From positions 62,001-126,000 of the forward strand of contig NZ_JAKGSG010000034.1 of the NCBI RefSeq assembly GCF_021568775.1: DNA of 64,000 bases, written 5' to 3'. Below the pieces are notes generated by a model that saw only the letters and a program-made list of their open reading frames with translations, did no database searches and was not told the origin of the DNA. Origin of the DNA: Antribacter soli (GTDB taxonomy: Bacteria > Actinomycetota > Actinomycetes > Actinomycetales > Cellulomonadaceae). Numbering within the stretch: the first letter of the stretch is position 1; each line of letters begins with the position of its first letter. This document shows, one piece after another, positions 1-8,400 of the stretch. The position numbers and the translations under genes were made by a program.

Positions 1-41
1 CGGCGTCGGGCACCCGGACGGTCATCGGCCGGAGGTGAGGC

Positions 42-788
42 GTGGACGCGACGACTCTGGTCGCGGCGTGCGCCGCCGTCGTGCTCGGGGCAGCCCTGCA
101 GCGGGTCGCCGGGATGGGTCTGGGGATGGTTGCGGCGCCTGTCCTCACGGTGCTGCTCGGCCCGGCCGCCGGGGTGCTGACCAGCAACGGCGCAGCGATC
201 GTCACCGCGCTGCTGGTGCTCGGCGCACTGCATGCCCGGGTCGACTGGGGGCGCGTCGCCGCGCTGACGCCGCTCGTGCTGCTGGGCTCGGTGCTGGGCG
301 CCCTGACCGTCCGCGCGGCGAGCGCCGCGTGGCTCGACGTCCTCGTGGGCGGATCCGTGCTGCTGGCCCTCGCCGCGACCCTCGCGCTGCGCCGCCGGGT
401 CCGCGTGGAGGGCCGGCCTGCTTCTCTCGTCACGGGTCTGGCCGCCGGGTTCATGAACACGACCTGCGGCGTCGCCGCGCCGGCCTGGACCGCGTACGCC
501 CTGGCGACGCGCTGGGAGCACCGCTCGTTCGCTGCCACGCTGCAGCCGCTCCTCCTCGTCGCCAACGTGACGTCGCTCGCCACGAAGCTCCTCCTGGGCG
601 CCGTCCCGCCCGCCGACATCCCGGCGTGGTGGACGTGGCCGGTCCTGGCGGTCGCGGTCGTCGGCGGCGTCGCGCTCGGGTCGGTGCTCGCCCGGGTGGT
701 GCCCACCCGCGTCGCGGCGGCGCTCGCCGTCACGGTGGCAGTGGCCGGAGCGACAACGGCCCTGGTCCGCGGCGTGATGACGTTCTGA
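42..788 (+). CDS. TSUP-family (TauE/SafE-like) membrane exporter
   Basis: A 248-residue, very hydrophobic protein with about eight predicted membrane segments and short charged loops, as in the sulfite exporter TauE/SafE (TSUP) family, which moves sulfur-containing or other small organic anions across the cytoplasmic membrane. The GTG start at 42 is preceded by a strong ribosome site (GGAGGTGAG, 31-39). The N-terminal half carries a glycine-rich GMGLGM stretch near residues 25-30, followed by PVLTVLLGP, typical of the first TSUP repeat. The gene ends 29 bases before the convergent tctA-like gene. The substrate cannot be told from sequence. Confidence 0.85.
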   Translation: MDATTLVAACAAVVLGAALQRVAGMGLGMVAAPVLTVLLGPAAGVLTSNGAAIVTALLVLGALHARVDWGRVAALTPLVLLGSVLGALTVRAASAAWLDVLVGGSVLLALAATLALRRRVRVEGRPASLVTGLAAGFMNTTCGVAAPAWTAYALATRWEHRSFAATLQPLLLVANVTSLATKLLLGAVPPADIPAWWTWPVLAVAVVGGVALGSVLARVVPTRVAAALAVTVAVAGATTALVRGVMTF

Positions 789-816
789 GCGTGCCCCCGG
801 CGCCGCCCGGCGCGGG

Positions 817-2325
817 TTACTCGTCCTCCGCGAAGACCACCTCGCGCTTGCGCCGGATCGCCGGCAGCGCGGTCACGACGAGCGCCACGAGCGCGAGTAC
901 CAGGAGGACCGCCGAGATGGGCCGGGTGAGGAACACCGACGGGTCGCCGCGCGAGATGAGCAGCGCCCGGCGCAGGTTCTCCTCGAGCAGCGGCCCCAGG
1001 ACGAACCCGAGGAGGAGCGGGGCAGGCTCGCAGCCGGACCGGACCAGCACGAAGCCCAGCACGCCGAAGAACGCGACGGCGAGCACGTGGTACGGGTTCT
1101 GCCCCAGCGAGTAGGTGCCGATGCAGGCGAACACCACGATGGTGGGGAACAGGATCGAGTACGGCACGGTCAGCATCCGCACCCACAGCCCGATGAGCGG
1201 CAGGTTGAGCAGCACCAGCAGCACGTTGCCGATCCACATGGACGCGATGAGGCCCCAGACGAGCGCGGGCTGGTCGTTCATGACGTCGGGCCCGGGCGTG
1301 ATGCCCTGGATGATGAACGCGCCCACCATGAGCGCCATGACCGGGTGCGCCGGGAGGCCGAGGGTCAGCAGCGGGATGAACGACGTCTGCGCCGCCGCGT
1401 TGTTGGCCGACTCCGGCCCCGCCACGCCCTCGATCGCCCCGCGGCCGAACCGCTCGGGGTGCCGCGAGATCCGCTTCTCCACTGCGTACGAGGCGTAGGA
1501 CGCGAGGACGTGCCCGCCACCGGGCAGCACGCCGAGCGCCGACCCGATGCCGGTGGCCCGCAGCACCGGCCCGACGATCCGGCGCAGGTCGGCGCGCGAG
1601 GGCCACAGGTTGGTCACCCGCCTCACGATGCGCTGGCGGGTGCGTGGGTCGTGCAGGTTGCGCAGGATCTCGGCCACGCCGAACAGGCCGACCGCGAGGG
1701 AGACGAAGTTGAGTCCGCCGTACAGCTCGCGCAGCCCGAACGTGAACCGCGGAGCACCGGTGTACAGGTCCTGGCCGACCGTCCCCAGCAGGATGCCGAG
1801 CACGATCATGCCGAGCGCCTTGAGCGTGGACCCGCTCGCCAGCGCGATCGACGCGATGAGACCCAGCACCACGAGCGAGAAGTACTCGGCGGCACCGAAG
1901 CTGAGCGCCGCCCGGGAGAGCGGGGGTGCCGCCACGGCGAGCACCACCGTCGCCACCGTGCCCGCCACGAACGAGCCGATGGCGGCGACCGCGAGCGCCG
2001 TTCCCGCATGGCCGGCGAGCGCCATGCGGTGCCCGTCGATCGCAGTGACGGCCGCCGAGGACTCCCCCGGCAGGTTGAGCAGGATCGCCGTGGTGGACCC
2101 GCCGTACTGCGCGCCGTAGTAGATCCCGGCGAGCATGATGAGCGCCGACGTCGGGTCGTCGAACCCGAACGTGATGGGGAGGAGCATCGCGATCGCCGCG
2201 GTGGGCCCGATGCCGGGCAGCACGCCCACCGCGGTACCGAGCGCCACGCCCAGGAGGCAGAACAGCACGTTCTGCCATTGCAGCGCCGTCGAGAACCCGA
2301 GGGCGAGGTTGTCCACCAGGTCCAT
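817..2325 (-). CDS. tctA: Tripartite tricarboxylate transporter large membrane subunit, TctA family
   Basis: A 502-residue integral membrane protein, the large (about 12-helix) permease of the TTT transporter family, which imports citrate-type or other carboxylates together with a binding protein and a small membrane subunit. The TctA signature is plain: GVLPGIGPTAAIAMLLPITF near residues 26-45, GIYYGAQYGGSTTAILLNLPGE near 63-84, and a second glycine-rich block (ALGVLPGGGHVLAS) in the second half. The ATG at 2325 was chosen because it follows a GGGGAG site and is where the family homology begins; the frame stays open upstream only because it overlaps tctB. It starts 7 bases after tctB ends, so the two are surely co-transcribed. 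Confidence 0.93.
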   Translation of the reverse strand: MDLVDNLALGFSTALQWQNVLFCLLGVALGTAVGVLPGIGPTAAIAMLLPITFGFDDPTSALIMLAGIYYGAQYGGSTTAILLNLPGESSAAVTAIDGHRMALAGHAGTALAVAAIGSFVAGTVATVVLAVAAPPLSRAALSFGAAEYFSLVVLGLIASIALASGSTLKALGMIVLGILLGTVGQDLYTGAPRFTFGLRELYGGLNFVSLAVGLFGVAEILRNLHDPRTRQRIVRRVTNLWPSRADLRRIVGPVLRATGIGSALGVLPGGGHVLASYASYAVEKRISRHPERFGRGAIEGVAGPESANNAAAQTSFIPLLTLGLPAHPVMALMVGAFIIQGITPGPDVMNDQPALVWGLIASMWIGNVLLVLLNLPLIGLWVRMLTVPYSILFPTIVVFACIGTYSLGQNPYHVLAVAFFGVLGFVLVRSGCEPAPLLLGFVLGPLLEENLRRALLISRGDPSVFLTRPISAVLLVLALVALVVTALPAIRRKREVVFAEDE

Positions 2326-2332
2326 GGCTCCC

Positions 2333-2875
2333 CTATCCGCCGAGCCAGTCGCCCACCAGCGACAGCCGCAGCTGCAGCAGGACGACGAAGATGATGTAGC
2401 TAGCGACGGTGAGCCCCGCGGACACCAGCAGGGCCCGCGGCAGCCGGGACCCGGCGAGAGCGGCGAGCAGCCCGGCGCCGAAGGACGCTGGCAGCAGCCC
2501 CAGCCCGTCGACGGTGTACGCGAAGAACACGATCCCCGCCATGACGAACAGGAGGGGCCGCCACTTGATCCCGGCGAGCGGCCGTACGGCATCTTCCGGC
2601 TCGGCCGCCCCGCCGCCGTCCGACGCCCGACCGTCCTCCACCGCGGTGGACACTTCCTCGGGCGCGAGGTCGGGCGCCACGTACGCCTTCACGACGGTCG
2701 CGACGCCGAGCACGGCCAGGACCGCGCCCAGCGCGAGCGGCACGTATCCGGGCCCCATGCCGAGCAGCGAGCCGACGTCGTACCGCAGGGCCCCGATCGC
2801 GAAGGCCGCCCCGAGCGCGATGAAGATCGTCCCCGCGACGAGGTCGGCCGTCGACCGGGGCAGGCGCGCGGCGAT
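2333..2875 (-). CDS. tctB: Tripartite tricarboxylate transporter small membrane subunit, TctB family
   Basis: Small membrane subunit of the TTT transporter: about 180 residues with four hydrophobic segments (TIFIALGAAFAIGAL, VPLALGAVLAVLGVATVV, PLLFVMAGIVFFAYTV and the C-terminal VASYIIFVVLLQL), the usual TctB layout between tctC and tctA. The start is odd. Immediately after the tctC stop there is no ATG, GTG or TTG in frame before the first membrane helix. An ATC at 2875 lies 5 bases after a good AGGGAGG ribosome site that sits inside the end of tctC. The alternative is an ATG at 3013, which would add 46 Arg/Ser-rich residues read from tctC in another frame and looks unnatural. The product call is firm, the start is not. 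Confidence 0.8.
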   Translation of the reverse strand: MAARLPRSTADLVAGTIFIALGAAFAIGALRYDVGSLLGMGPGYVPLALGAVLAVLGVATVVKAYVAPDLAPEEVSTAVEDGRASDGGGAAEPEDAVRPLAGIKWRPLLFVMAGIVFFAYTVDGLGLLPASFGAGLLAALAGSRLPRALLVSAGLTVASYIIFVVLLQLRLSLVGDWLGG

Positions 2876-2876
2876 C

Positions 2877-3899
2877 TCAGCCTCCCTGGCTTGCGCCGAT
2901 GATGTCGCCCCAGACCCCGATCTGCTCCTCCAGGAGCGCGCGGTGCGCCTCGGGCGTCGCCTGGTCGGCGTCGACCGGAGCTGTTCCGAGGTCCGCCATC
3001 TGGTCGATGACACCCTGGTCCGCGAGCGCCGTCTGCAGCGCCTCTGTGAGGACCGCGATGACGTCCTCGGGCGTCCCGGCCGGGACGTAGAGTCCGTGCC
3101 AGACGGACACCTGGAGGTCGGGCAGGCCGGCCTCGGTGGTGGTCGGCAGGTCGGGCAGGCTCTCGACCCGCTCAGGGGTGGTGACCGCGTAGGCCTTGAC
3201 CTCCCCGCCCGTGATCTGCCCGGTGGTGTTGGTGGTCTGGTCGCACATGAAGTCGACCTGCCCGCCCACGAGGTCGGCCAAGGCCGGGCCGGTGCCGTCG
3301 TAGGGGACCTCCTGGAGGGTGACGCCGATCGCGTCCTGCAGCAGCAGGCCGCAGAGGTTCGACGCCGAGCCCACGCCGGCGTGCGCCAGGGTCACGGTGT
3401 CCTGGTTCGCCTCGACGTACGCGACGAGCTCCTCGAGCGTGTTGGGCTCGAAGTCCTTGCGGGCGATGATCGTCATCGGCACCTCGGTGACGAGGCCGAC
3501 GGTCTCGAAGTCCGTGAGCGGGTCGTAGGGCAGGTCGTCGTACAGCGCGGGCGCGGTCGACATGCCGATGTGGTGCATGAGCATGGTGTAGCCGTCAGGT
3601 GCGGCGGTGGCCGCCTGCCCGGCGGCGACCGTGCCGCCTGCGCCCTCGACGTTCTGGACCACGATCTGGACGCCGAGGCTCTCGCCCATCGGTTCGCCGA
3701 TCATGCGGGTGACGGTGTCCGTGGGGCCGCCGGCCGCGAACGGCACGATGACCTCGATGTCGTCCTCGGGGAAGCCCGACGCCTGGTCGCTGTCTCCCCC
3801 GTCGGTGCCCGGGACGCAGGCCGTCAGCGCCGCGAGCGACGCGGCGAGGAACACGAGGGCAACGCTGCGCTGCGGGGTCGTCCGCTGTTCGCGTCTCAT
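2877..3899 (-). CDS. tctC: Tripartite tricarboxylate transporter substrate-binding lipoprotein, TctC/Bug family
   Basis: A 340-residue extracytoplasmic binding protein. It opens with an Arg-rich n-region, a hydrophobic core and a lipobox (LAALTAC, Cys about residue 28), so it should be lipid-anchored outside the membrane. The mature part begins with the Bug-family hallmark of a β-strand and loop (IEVIVPFAAGGPTDTV, about residues 48-63), where the loop binds the carboxylate of the ligand, and later has the family's GQVDFMCD stretch. Gene order tctC-tctB-tctA and overlapping or nearly overlapping ends show an operon. No TctDE-type two-component system is adjacent. The ligand (citrate, terephthalate or another carboxylate) cannot be predicted. 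Confidence 0.92.
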   Translation of the reverse strand: MRREQRTTPQRSVALVFLAASLAALTACVPGTDGGDSDQASGFPEDDIEVIVPFAAGGPTDTVTRMIGEPMGESLGVQIVVQNVEGAGGTVAAGQAATAAPDGYTMLMHHIGMSTAPALYDDLPYDPLTDFETVGLVTEVPMTIIARKDFEPNTLEELVAYVEANQDTVTLAHAGVGSASNLCGLLLQDAIGVTLQEVPYDGTGPALADLVGGQVDFMCDQTTNTTGQITGGEVKAYAVTTPERVESLPDLPTTTEAGLPDLQVSVWHGLYVPAGTPEDVIAVLTEALQTALADQGVIDQMADLGTAPVDADQATPEAHRALLEEQIGVWGDIIGASQGG

Positions 3900-4054
3900 G
3901 ACGGTCTCCGATCATCATTGATGAAGTGCCGACCGTGACATTACTCCTCTCGGTGTGACCTGCACCACACGATCAAGCGGGGTTCACCGAGTCGTGACCT
4001 CACTGGGCTCTCTGCAGCGCACGACCGGTCTGACAACCGGGCAACCGCGATCGG

Positions 4055-4102
4055 GCGGGTGAAGTCTTCCTGACCCCTTCCTTCACCCGCATCCGCTATA
4101 TA
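4055..4102 (+). promoter_or_regulatory. Inverted repeat and possible -10 box upstream of the 4197 gene
   Basis: A perfect 10-base inverted repeat (GCGGGTGAAG at 4055-4064, CTTCACCCGC at 4081-4090, 16-base gap) lies just before an AT-rich TATATA (4097-4102), the only such hexamer in the 297-base gap between the divergent tctC and the 4197 gene. It could be an operator overlapping the promoter of the rightward gene. The rest of the gap shows nothing I can name. Confidence 0.4.
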
Positions 4103-4196
4103 CCTTCACGCGTCCAATGTCCCCTTTACTCAAGGAGGACGCATGCGCGGGAACCACAGGTGGTTCCGATCACACAGGTTCTGACGGAGGTGGGCC

Positions 4197-4682
4197 ATGG
4201 TCTTCTTGCGCAGACGTGACTGGGAAGTCCCCCGGATCTCGGGCGAGCGGGACCAGGACGGCTGGTACCACTACAGGGGCGCGGCGTTCGCTCAGGTTGC
4301 GCCCGTGAAGGATGCGATGAGCGATGCCCCGGAGTACTTCGTCGACCTGGAAGACCGGTCCGCCGACCCCATCGCGCGGGAAGACTTCCTGGGGAGCATC
4401 ACGTTCGCGACCAAGGACGGTACGTCCTGGGACGTCGGCCTGAACGATGGTCACTTCGGCGCGCTGTACGACGAGGACCATGAGCTCTGGGAGGACGAGG
4501 AAGACGACCACGACCTCGTCACGACGTTCCTCGAGGAACAGCCCCATGTCAGGAGCGCCATCCACCCCGACCGGGAGATCTACGGCGTCACGATTGCCGG
4601 GCACCGACCTGCCTCGGAGGTCGTCGCCGGCGTGTACCGGGCCATGACGCTCGCGCACACCGAGCTCCGTGCGCGGACGTGA
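4197..4682 (+). CDS. Hypothetical acidic protein
   Basis: A 161-residue soluble protein that I do not recognise. It begins MVFLRRRDWEVPRISGERDQ and has an unusually acidic patch around residues 95-110 (LYDEDHELWEDEEDDHDLV). No signal peptide or membrane segment is visible. The ATG is placed by a GGAGGTGGG ribosome site 5-6 bases upstream. It stands alone between the tct operon and the convergent 5509 gene, so context gives no function. The composition and codon use match its neighbours, so it is probably a real resident gene. Confidence 0.7.
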   Translation: MVFLRRRDWEVPRISGERDQDGWYHYRGAAFAQVAPVKDAMSDAPEYFVDLEDRSADPIAREDFLGSITFATKDGTSWDVGLNDGHFGALYDEDHELWEDEEDDHDLVTTFLEEQPHVRSAIHPDREIYGVTIAGHRPASEVVAGVYRAMTLAHTELRART

Positions 4683-4747
4683 TGGCAGCGTGGGCCTTGA
4701 TTACCCCGAACGTAGGTCGGCGGACGGCGGCCGACGCCGCCCCCGGT

Positions 4748-5509
4748 TCATCCGTCGGACGCCGCCTCGATGGCGTCGAGGTCGCGTACGGCGAACCTGT
4801 GGTGCTCCCACCCCTCCTCGAGGATCGTGTGCACGCAGGAGAGGACGGTCTCCTCGTACCGGGGGTCGTGCGGGTTCGGCCGCGTCGCGGCCAGCGTGTC
4901 GGGCGTGACCGTGGCGAGGAAGTCGCGCACCATCGCGACGCGCCCGGCCCGGACGTCGAGCACCTCGGCGTACGACGGCGCGGCCGCGGTGAAGATCGAC
5001 ATGTCCAGTCCGTCCTCACCGGCGCTGCCGTCGTCGATCTGACCGATGGGGTGAAACGGCTGTCCGAGGTCCAGGATCGCCCGGCCCAGCCACATGTCCG
5101 TGGCAAGGACCAGGTGCCGCAACGTCTGCGCGAACGACCACTCGCCATCCACCGACACGTCGACCGTGCCGGCCGGCATCGCCGCGACGCGCTCGAGCGT
5201 GGCCGCCCAGGTGCGCTCGAGTGCGGCCCAGGCAGCACGCAGGCCGTCAGGATCCTCGGCGTGCCTGTTGGCGCGCCCGGGAAAGCGGCGGTTGAGCTCG
5301 GCGTCGACGAAGGGGATCACGTCGACACCGTTGACGCGCAAGATGCCCCCGCCGTCGACAAGCCACGGTGCGTCGATGTCCGCCCCTTCCACATCGACCC
5401 CGCGCATGACGACGCCGGACAGATCGGACTCCCGGAACCGGGCGCCCCGCAGGTTCGCGTTGACGAACTCCGCTCCCTGCAGCTCGTCGGACCTGGTGAA
5501 CGTTGCCAT
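4748..5509 (-). CDS. Pentapeptide-repeat / DinB-like fusion protein
   Basis: A 253-residue protein with two parts. Residues about 5-45 are a short pentapeptide-like repeat run (LQGAEF, ANLRGARF, SDLSGVVM, VEGADI). Residues about 80-245 look like a DinB/YfiT-type four-helix metalloenzyme domain, with His in LRHLVLATDMWLGR near the second helix and the HTILEEGWEHHRF segment near the end as likely metal ligands; this fold is used by thiol-dependent transferases in actinobacteria. The ATG at 5509 follows GAGGAGAAGTC, and homology starts there. It is divergent from the PadR gene at 5641. The substrate is unknown. Confidence 0.75.
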   Translation of the reverse strand: MATFTRSDELQGAEFVNANLRGARFRESDLSGVVMRGVDVEGADIDAPWLVDGGGILRVNGVDVIPFVDAELNRRFPGRANRHAEDPDGLRAAWAALERTWAATLERVAAMPAGTVDVSVDGEWSFAQTLRHLVLATDMWLGRAILDLGQPFHPIGQIDDGSAGEDGLDMSIFTAAAPSYAEVLDVRAGRVAMVRDFLATVTPDTLAATRPNPHDPRYEETVLSCVHTILEEGWEHHRFAVRDLDAIEAASDG

Positions 5510-5605
5510 GACTTCTCCTCGTCGAGTGGACTCGGCGGCCGACGTTTGCGCAACCGAGACTACCCATACCGACTCATCGACCGCGCCGGCAACCCTGGTA
5601 CTCTT

Positions 5606-5632
5606 ATATCTGGTAGACATATCTCCGAGATA
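5606..5632 (+). promoter_or_regulatory. Candidate PadR operator
   Basis: Just ahead of the PadR start is an AT-rich island with ATATCT repeated directly at 5606-5611 and 5619-5624. The second copy forms a perfect inverted repeat (TATCT at 5620-5624, AGATA at 5628-5632, 3-base gap). PadR regulators often bind ATGT/ATAT-type palindromes in their own promoters, so autoregulation is likely. Its end is only 8 bases from the start codon. Confidence 0.5.
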
Positions 5633-5640
5633 GGTGAGCC

Positions 5641-6222
5641 ATGCGCAGCAGACAGACCCGCACCGCCGTCCTGGGGGCCCTGAGCATCCAGCCGATGACC
5701 GGCTACGCCATGCGCGAGGCGATCCGCACAACCCTCGGGCACTTCTGGAGCGAGAGCTTCGGGCAGATCTACCCCACGCTCGCGGAGCTCGAGCAGGAGG
5801 GGCTCGTCGAGCGCGGCGAGGGCACCCGCACCGGCTCCTCCACGTTCGCCCTCACGCCGGCCGGCCGCGCGCACCTGCGCACCCTGCTCGCCGATCCGCC
5901 GCAGCCCGACCCGCCGCGCAACGGCGTCCTCCTGCGCCTGTTCTTCGGCCGGGTCCTCGGGCCCGAGGCGTGCGCCGACCTCGTGCGGGACGCGCGGGAC
6001 CGGGCCGAGCGGCAGCTCGCCGGTCTCGCCGCCGAGCGCACGGACACCGACCACACCGCGCATGCGGACGACAGCCCGTACTGGCTGCTGACGATCTCCG
6101 CGGGCGAGCACGCGGCGCGCGCCACGATCGCCTGGGCCGACGAGACCCTAGCGACCCTCGCCACGCTCGCCGCCGAAGGCCACGGTGGAGAACCCCCGAC
6201 CTCTTCGAAGGAGACGCCATGA
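5641..6222 (+). CDS. PadR-family transcriptional regulator
   Basis: A 193-residue PadR-type repressor. The N-terminal winged helix is clear: LGALSIQPMTGYAMREAI (about residues 11-28), then the recognition-helix and wing region FGQIYPTLAELEQEGLV (about 40-56) and TGSSTFALTPAGR. The C-terminal half (about 95-190) is the helical Vir_act_alpha_C-type dimerisation domain. The ATG at 5641 follows AGGTGAGCC. Its stop overlaps the start of the next gene (ATGA), so it is translated together with a small membrane protein, the usual PadR arrangement in which the regulator controls a co-transcribed membrane or transport gene. Confidence 0.92.
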   Translation: MRSRQTRTAVLGALSIQPMTGYAMREAIRTTLGHFWSESFGQIYPTLAELEQEGLVERGEGTRTGSSTFALTPAGRAHLRTLLADPPQPDPPRNGVLLRLFFGRVLGPEACADLVRDARDRAERQLAGLAAERTDTDHTAHADDSPYWLLTISAGEHAARATIAWADETLATLATLAAEGHGGEPPTSSKETP

Positions 6223-6776
6223 CAACCACCGGCAACGACGCGCGCTCGACCTCACGCGACTCGACGCCCCACGGCGCGACCCCTGACACGCCCAGCCCGG
6301 ACGGTGCCCCGATGCCGGCTGGCACCCCGGCAGCCGGCGACCGTGGCGAGCACCAGACCCCGTCGGCCCGCAGGACCCGGCGCCTCGCGACCGCGGCCGC
6401 CGCAGGCTTCGGAATCATCGTCGCCTTCCAGGTCGCCCTCGCAGCCGGGGCACCACTCGGCGCCGCTGCCTGGAGCGGGGCTCACCCTGGCCGGCTCCCC
6501 GAGGAGCTGCGGGTCGCGAGCAGCGTCTCGGCGGTCGTGTGGCTGCTGGCCACGCTCGTCGTCCTCGCCCGCGGGGGCATGGGCGTACGCCTCCCGGCGA
6601 CCGCAGCCCGGGTGGGAGTCCGCCTCCTCGTCGCGCTCCTCGCGCTGGGGGCGGTCATGAACCTCGCGTCGTCGAGCCCGTGGGAGCGCTACGGGTGGGC
6701 GCCGTTCAGCCTCGTGCTGCTGGTGCTGTGCGTCCTGCTCGCCCGCCGGGGACCGCAGGACGTGGCGCGCTACTGA
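6219..6776 (+). CDS. Four-helix membrane protein coupled to PadR
   Basis: A 185-residue protein. Residues 1-55 are a polar, Thr/Pro/Gly-rich cytoplasmic tail, followed by four hydrophobic segments (roughly 62-83, 100-120, 131-152 and 160-178). The start ATG overlaps the PadR stop codon. I do not recognise a named family, though the four-helix core resembles small uncharacterised actinobacterial membrane proteins. Translational coupling suggests it is the target or partner of the PadR regulator. The disordered N-terminal tail is longer than usual for such proteins. Confidence 0.75.
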   Translation: MTTTGNDARSTSRDSTPHGATPDTPSPDGAPMPAGTPAAGDRGEHQTPSARRTRRLATAAAAGFGIIVAFQVALAAGAPLGAAAWSGAHPGRLPEELRVASSVSAVVWLLATLVVLARGGMGVRLPATAARVGVRLLVALLALGAVMNLASSSPWERYGWAPFSLVLLVLCVLLARRGPQDVARY

Positions 6777-6974
6777 ACGACAGGCCCGGGATGGAGACCC
6801 GGACCCGCGCGCGGCGCCGGGTCGAGGTCGGTGGAGGCCTGCCGGGGGTGTTCGTAAGGGTCGCGGGCCCTCCTGGCGATCGGGCGCTGTGATATGACGC
6901 CCCGGCCTGCGCAGGGCAGTCTCTCCAGCAAACTTCACCCTCCCCGGCCCTTGGCCCGGCGAACGGAGACGGCC

Positions 6975-8378
6975 GTGCGCATGACAGACATCCAGCGCTG
7001 CGAGGTCCGCCCGGGCCGGCTCGTGGAGTGGACGCTGCACCCGGACTCGGCGAGCGCGGCGACGGCCCTCCCGGACGATGCCCGGCCGCCGGCGTACGTG
7101 CAGGAGGCGCACATACGCACCTCGCGGACGGTGCGCGAGGACGGCCTCTTCGTGCCGACCTGGCTCGGCACGGCCTTTGACGTCCCGGGCGCCGTGGACC
7201 TCGACGCCCTGCAGAGCGCGCTCCACGCCTGGACGCTCCGGCACGAGACGCTACGCAGCGGCTTCCGCTGGGCCGGGGACGAGATGCGGCGGTTCACACT
7301 GGACCCGGACGCCGTCGTCCTGCAGCGTCGGCAGGCGGGCGACTTCCCTGACGCGGGCGCTCTGGTGGCACACCTGGAGGCGCGGTTCGACGTCGCTGCC
7401 GATGCACTGACGTGGCCGAACTTCATGTACGCCGCCGTCGTCCGGGACGACAGCACGAGCGTCTACCTGGCCTTCGACCACTCCAACGTGGACGCGGCCT
7501 CCATCCATCGCATACCGGCCGAGATCCACGAGCTCTACGCCGCGGCAGTCGCGGGCCGGGAACCCGACACCGCTCCCGTGGCGTCCTACGTCGACTTCAG
7601 CGCGGCGGAGCGCACGGAGGCCGACCAGGTGGACGAGGAGCACGAGGTGGTGAACCTCTGGCGCGGGTTCATCGAACGCTGCGACGGGAAGCTGCCGAAC
7701 CTACCCGTGGACCTGGGACTCGACCCGGCCGGCCCCCTGCCGACACAGAGCCTCCTCCGCGAGTTTCTCGCCGACGACGCCGAGGCGTCGGCCTTCGAGG
7801 CCCTGTGCCGGCCCTACGGCGGACCGCTCGTCGGGGTGCTCGCCGCGACCGCGCTCGTCACGCACGAGATGAGCGGGCACGGCACCTACCGCGCCGTGGT
7901 CCCGTTCCACACGCGGGTGCGGTCTCAGTGGTCGGAGTCCGTCGGCTGGTACGTGGGCGGCGCCCCGATCGAGGTGCCGGTGGACGGCACGATGACGCTC
8001 ACCGACGTCATGAGCTCGGTCCGGTCGGAACTGCGGCACACCCGTCCGATGTCGCGGACACCGATCGCCCGGGTGCTCGGCCTCCTGGGGTCGACCTTCC
8101 GGCCGACGTCGCCCGACCTGTACTCGATCGTGTCCTACGTCGACGCCCGGGCCGTCCCCAGATCCCGAGAATGGGTCGATCTCAAGGCCTACGGCCTGGT
8201 CCGGGTCTCGTACGGCGACCAGGTCTGCGTGTGGGTCTCCCGGCTCCACGAGGGCCTGCAGATCGCCGCACGGTATCCGGACACCGACGTCGCGACCAAG
8301 AACGTCCGGCTGTACGTCCAGCGGTTGCGCGAGGTCGTCACGGCGGCGGCAGGCGCGCCGTCCCTGCGCGGCTACTGA
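6975..8378 (+). CDS. Condensation-domain / acyltransferase-like protein
   Basis: A stand-alone protein of about 467 residues with the fold of non-ribosomal-peptide condensation domains and related acyltransferases (PapA/CAT-like). The active-site region reads LAFDHSNVDAAS near residues 160-171, where the usual HHxxxDG is reduced to DHSNVDA: the second His and the Asp are kept, the first His is Asp. A later WYVGGAPIEVPV segment matches the second half of the fold. The GTG at 6975 lies 6 bases after GGAG; an ATG two codons later is possible. No adenylation or carrier domains are nearby, so it probably esterifies or amidates a small molecule or lipid rather than building a peptide. Confidence 0.75.
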   Translation: MRMTDIQRCEVRPGRLVEWTLHPDSASAATALPDDARPPAYVQEAHIRTSRTVREDGLFVPTWLGTAFDVPGAVDLDALQSALHAWTLRHETLRSGFRWAGDEMRRFTLDPDAVVLQRRQAGDFPDAGALVAHLEARFDVAADALTWPNFMYAAVVRDDSTSVYLAFDHSNVDAASIHRIPAEIHELYAAAVAGREPDTAPVASYVDFSAAERTEADQVDEEHEVVNLWRGFIERCDGKLPNLPVDLGLDPAGPLPTQSLLREFLADDAEASAFEALCRPYGGPLVGVLAATALVTHEMSGHGTYRAVVPFHTRVRSQWSESVGWYVGGAPIEVPVDGTMTLTDVMSSVRSELRHTRPMSRTPIARVLGLLGSTFRPTSPDLYSIVSYVDARAVPRSREWVDLKAYGLVRVSYGDQVCVWVSRLHEGLQIAARYPDTDVATKNVRLYVQRLREVVTAAAGAPSLRGY

Positions 8379-8400
8379 AGCGCTGCTGGGGCGCGTCGGC

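Noticed and set aside
1087-2394. A 435-codon plus-strand frame across tctA
   Set aside because: Low-complexity, Arg/His/Gln/Glu-rich shadow of tctA with no ribosome site or family features.
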